Below, piece after piece: positions 30,418-31,993 of a stretch of DNA of 31,993 nt. A model generated the notes under the pieces. The model was given only the letters and a program-made list of their open reading frames with translations, did not search any database and had not been told where the DNA came from. How positions within the stretch are numbered: the stretch's first letter is position 1; each line of letters begins with the position of its first letter. The DNA lies in assembly GCA_002320035.1 (NCBI GenBank), contig DCJL01000009.1:1-31993 (forward strand), read 5' to 3'. A program made the position numbers and the translations under genes. Source of the stretch: Clostridiales bacterium UBA1701 (lineage in GTDB: Bacteria; Bacillota; Clostridia; Oscillospirales; Oscillospiraceae).

Positions 30418-31032
30418 ATGAAAGATAGTTTTTTTGCCTACATCTCCCGTATGCGCTATATAAGCCGCTGGAGTCTGATGAGAAATTCCCTGCCCGAAAA
30501 CGTGCAGGAGCACAGCCACATGGCGGCCGTCATTGCCCACGCCCTGGGCCTTATCCGGCGCGAGATCTTCGGCCAGCCCTGTGATCCCGGCGAATGCGCC
30601 GCCGTGGCGCTGTTTCATGACAGCGCCGAAATCCTCACCGGCGACCTGCCCACCCCCATCAAATACCACAGCGAGGATATTCGCGGGGCCTACGGCCAGC
30701 TTGAGGAGCTGGCCTGCCGGAAGCTGCTGGGAACCCTGCCCCCGGAGCTTCGGGGAGCCTACGAGCCCCTGCTGACCGGGGAGAGCCAGAAGCGGCTGCA
30801 CGATCTTGTCAAAGCCGCGGACAAGCTCTCGGCCTATATAAAATGCATAGAGGAGCGCAAGGCCGGCAGCCGGGAGTTCCTCTCCGCCGAAAAGCAGACC
30901 CGGCAGGCCCTCGAGCAGAGCACCCTGCCGGAAGTAAACTATTTCATGGCGCATTTCATCCCCGCCTTTGAGCTGGATCTGGACGAGCTGGGGACCATAG
31001 AAGGAGGACAAAATGGAACAGGCAAAAATTGA
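30418..31032 (+). CDS. yfbR: HD-domain 5'-deoxynucleotidase, YfbR family
   Basis: Hydrolyses deoxyribonucleoside 5'-monophosphates in nucleotide salvage and pool control. The 204-residue product shows the family opening RMRYISRWSLMRN (11-23), metal ligands H32 in VQEHSHMAAVIAH, H67-D68 in ALFHDSAEILTGDLPTPIKY, and a later aspartate in VKAADKLSAYIKC. The start at 30418 matches the family N terminus and lies 28 nt downstream of the predicted transcript start; its ribosome binding site is weak (GGGG). Its 3' end overlaps the next gene by 20 nt. Confidence 0.93.
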   Translation: MKDSFFAYISRMRYISRWSLMRNSLPENVQEHSHMAAVIAHALGLIRREIFGQPCDPGECAAVALFHDSAEILTGDLPTPIKYHSEDIRGAYGQLEELACRKLLGTLPPELRGAYEPLLTGESQKRLHDLVKAADKLSAYIKCIEERKAGSREFLSAEKQTRQALEQSTLPEVNYFMAHFIPAFELDLDELGTIEGGQNGTGKN

Positions 31033-31219
31033 CAGAATAAACGAGCTTGCCCGCCTTGCCAGGGAGCGGGCGCTGACTGCCGAAGAACAGAACGAAAGAG
31101 CGGCCCTGCGGCGGGAATATCTGGACGACTGGCGCAGAAGCACCATCTCCGTTCTGGAAAACACTTATATTCAGACCCCCGACGGGAAAAAGCACAAGCT
31201 GCAGAAAAAGACGAAATAA
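31013..31219 (+). CDS. DUF896 / YnzC family small protein
   Basis: A 68-residue basic protein. The block IDRINELARLARERALTAEE.ERAALRREYLDDWR is the characteristic helical hairpin of the YnzC family, followed by a short tail TPDGKKHKLQKK. In B. subtilis members are small, partly SOS-linked or of unknown function. GGAGGA lies within the end of yfbR, just before the ATG, so translation is coupled. It is 14 nt upstream of the ATPase gene. Confidence 0.92.
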   Translation: MEQAKIDRINELARLARERALTAEEQNERAALRREYLDDWRRSTISVLENTYIQTPDGKKHKLQKKTK

Positions 31220-31233
31220 ACGGGAGGCTGGCT

Positions 31234-31938
31234 ATGAAAAAGATGGTGGTCCTGGTAGGCAATTACGGCTCCGGCAAGACGGAGATCGCTGTAAACCTGG
31301 CCGTAAACGCCGCGGAGCAGGGGCTCCGGACACTGGTTATCGATCTGGATAAGGTCAACGATTATTTCCGCATGTCCGACCGGGTGGATCTGCTGAAGGA
31401 GAAAAAAATAAACCTTGTCTCCCCCACCTTCGCCGGGCAGGGCGTCACGCCCAGCAATATGTCCGCCGCGGTGGCTTCCGCTTTCGCGGATGACTGGGAG
31501 CTGGTGGTCTTTGATGTGGGCGGGGACGCCGCCGGAGCGCTCTCCCTGGGCCGCTACCATCAGGATTTCGAGGCTTTCGGCGGGGAACTGCAGGTCTACG
31601 ACATTGTGAACGTGTTCCGCCCCATGTCCGAGAGCGCCGGGAAGATCATAAAGCTCATGGGAGAGATCGAGGGCTTTGCCCGCCAGAAGGTGACGGGCTT
31701 TGTCAACAACTCAAACCTTCTTACCTGCGCCAGTGCCGATGATCTGCGCCGGGGCTACGACGTGATAAAAGAGGCTTCCCGGCTCACCGGCATCCCCGTG
31801 GCTCATACTACGGGGCGCAAAGAATTTCTGGCGGAATTTCTCGCCGACGGCCGGGATGAAAAATATACGGGCAGTCCCATCCCGCTTGAGACATACATGC
31901 ACCGCAGCTGGGAGGCGTTCACCCGGGAGGGTCTCTGA
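31234..31938 (+). CDS. P-loop ATP-binding protein (MinD/ParA-like)
   Basis: A 234-residue P-loop NTPase. Walker A VGNYGSGKTEIAVN (8-21), a DLDKVNDYFR segment at about 37-46, Walker B-like LVVFDVGGDAAGA (about 90-102), and FVNNSNL near 153-159. The type resembles CobB/MinD-like NTPases that in many clostridia sit beside ferredoxin and 2-oxoacid:ferredoxin oxidoreductase genes. If that holds here, those genes lie beyond the right edge. Substrate or partner is unknown. GGGAGG precedes the ATG. The dispersed hairpin repeat begins 10 nt past its stop. Confidence 0.85.
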   Translation: MKKMVVLVGNYGSGKTEIAVNLAVNAAEQGLRTLVIDLDKVNDYFRMSDRVDLLKEKKINLVSPTFAGQGVTPSNMSAAVASAFADDWELVVFDVGGDAAGALSLGRYHQDFEAFGGELQVYDIVNVFRPMSESAGKIIKLMGEIEGFARQKVTGFVNNSNLLTCASADDLRRGYDVIKEASRLTGIPVAHTTGRKEFLAEFLADGRDEKYTGSPIPLETYMHRSWEAFTREGL

Positions 31939-31947
31939 TATGCAGGA

Positions 31948-31993
31948 CAGCTTGTCAAAAAAGTCCATTCCGGACTTTTTTGACTGCGCTTTC
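31948..31993. repeat. Dispersed hairpin repeat, copy 2 (cut by the window end)
   Basis: 43 of 46 positions match 5611-5656, with the same perfect 13-bp stem and loop ATTCC instead of ATGAC. The match runs to the last base of the window, so the true length of the repeat is not known. Confidence 0.85.

Noticed and set aside
30289..31164. 291-codon open frame on the - strand
   Set aside because: Antisense to yfbR and the DUF896 gene, both of which have clear family signatures.

Overview
The window looks like a chromosomal segment of a moderately high-GC Firmicute, most likely a gut clostridium of the Oscillospiraceae/Ruminococcaceae type. This is inferred from the gene families (YnzC/DUF896, PocR-AraC, TypA, a monocistronic-style rplM-rpsI, an FMN-riboswitch ribDE-BA-H operon), from GC-rich coding with AT-rich intergenic regions, from Gram-positive style lipoproteins and from clear sigma-A promoters with 17-bp spacers. 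I see no tRNA, rRNA, CRISPR array, prophage or transposase gene.

Layout. 1-2261: a DAACS-family cation symporter divergent from an AraC regulator. 2280-3065: an EcsC-family protein on the + strand, ending tail-to-tail on an isochorismatase-like hydrolase. 3757-4612: rpsI and rplM with their own promoter and terminator. 4826-6530: a TtcA-like PP-loop protein, a hairpin repeat that recurs at the right edge of the window, and a nucleotidyltransferase. 6596-14193: a sugar locus, all on the - strand. In transcription order it holds a NahK-like anomeric kinase, a ROK-like kinase, a PocR-AraC regulator with its own promoter, a lipoprotein sugar-binding protein and two permeases. It has no ATPase gene, so a shared MsmX-type ATPase is implied. 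14451-18888: the riboflavin operon ribD-ribE-ribBA-ribH plus a translationally coupled HAD phosphatase, under an FMN riboswitch followed by two tandem terminators. 18967-21710: rpsO and pnp. 21785-27994: an oligopeptide transporter, oppB-C-D-F-A, with a structured leader. 28151-30286: typA with a hairpin-rich tail. 30355-31938: a yfbR / DUF896 / ATP-binding protein operon on the + strand.

Most of the window is ordinary housekeeping and transport. No wholly new system is evident. The points most worth a second look are: the HAD gene fused by a 1-nt stop/start overlap to the riboflavin operon (a candidate for the pathway's poorly assigned phosphatase); a MalG-like permease with an extra membrane/extracytoplasmic region of about 255 residues; loss of the substrate-carboxylate arginine in the DAACS transporter; an unusual 215-bp hairpin cluster bounded by an exact 27-nt duplication; a three-way-junction-like element in the opp leader; and the dispersed hairpin repeat at 5611 and 31948.
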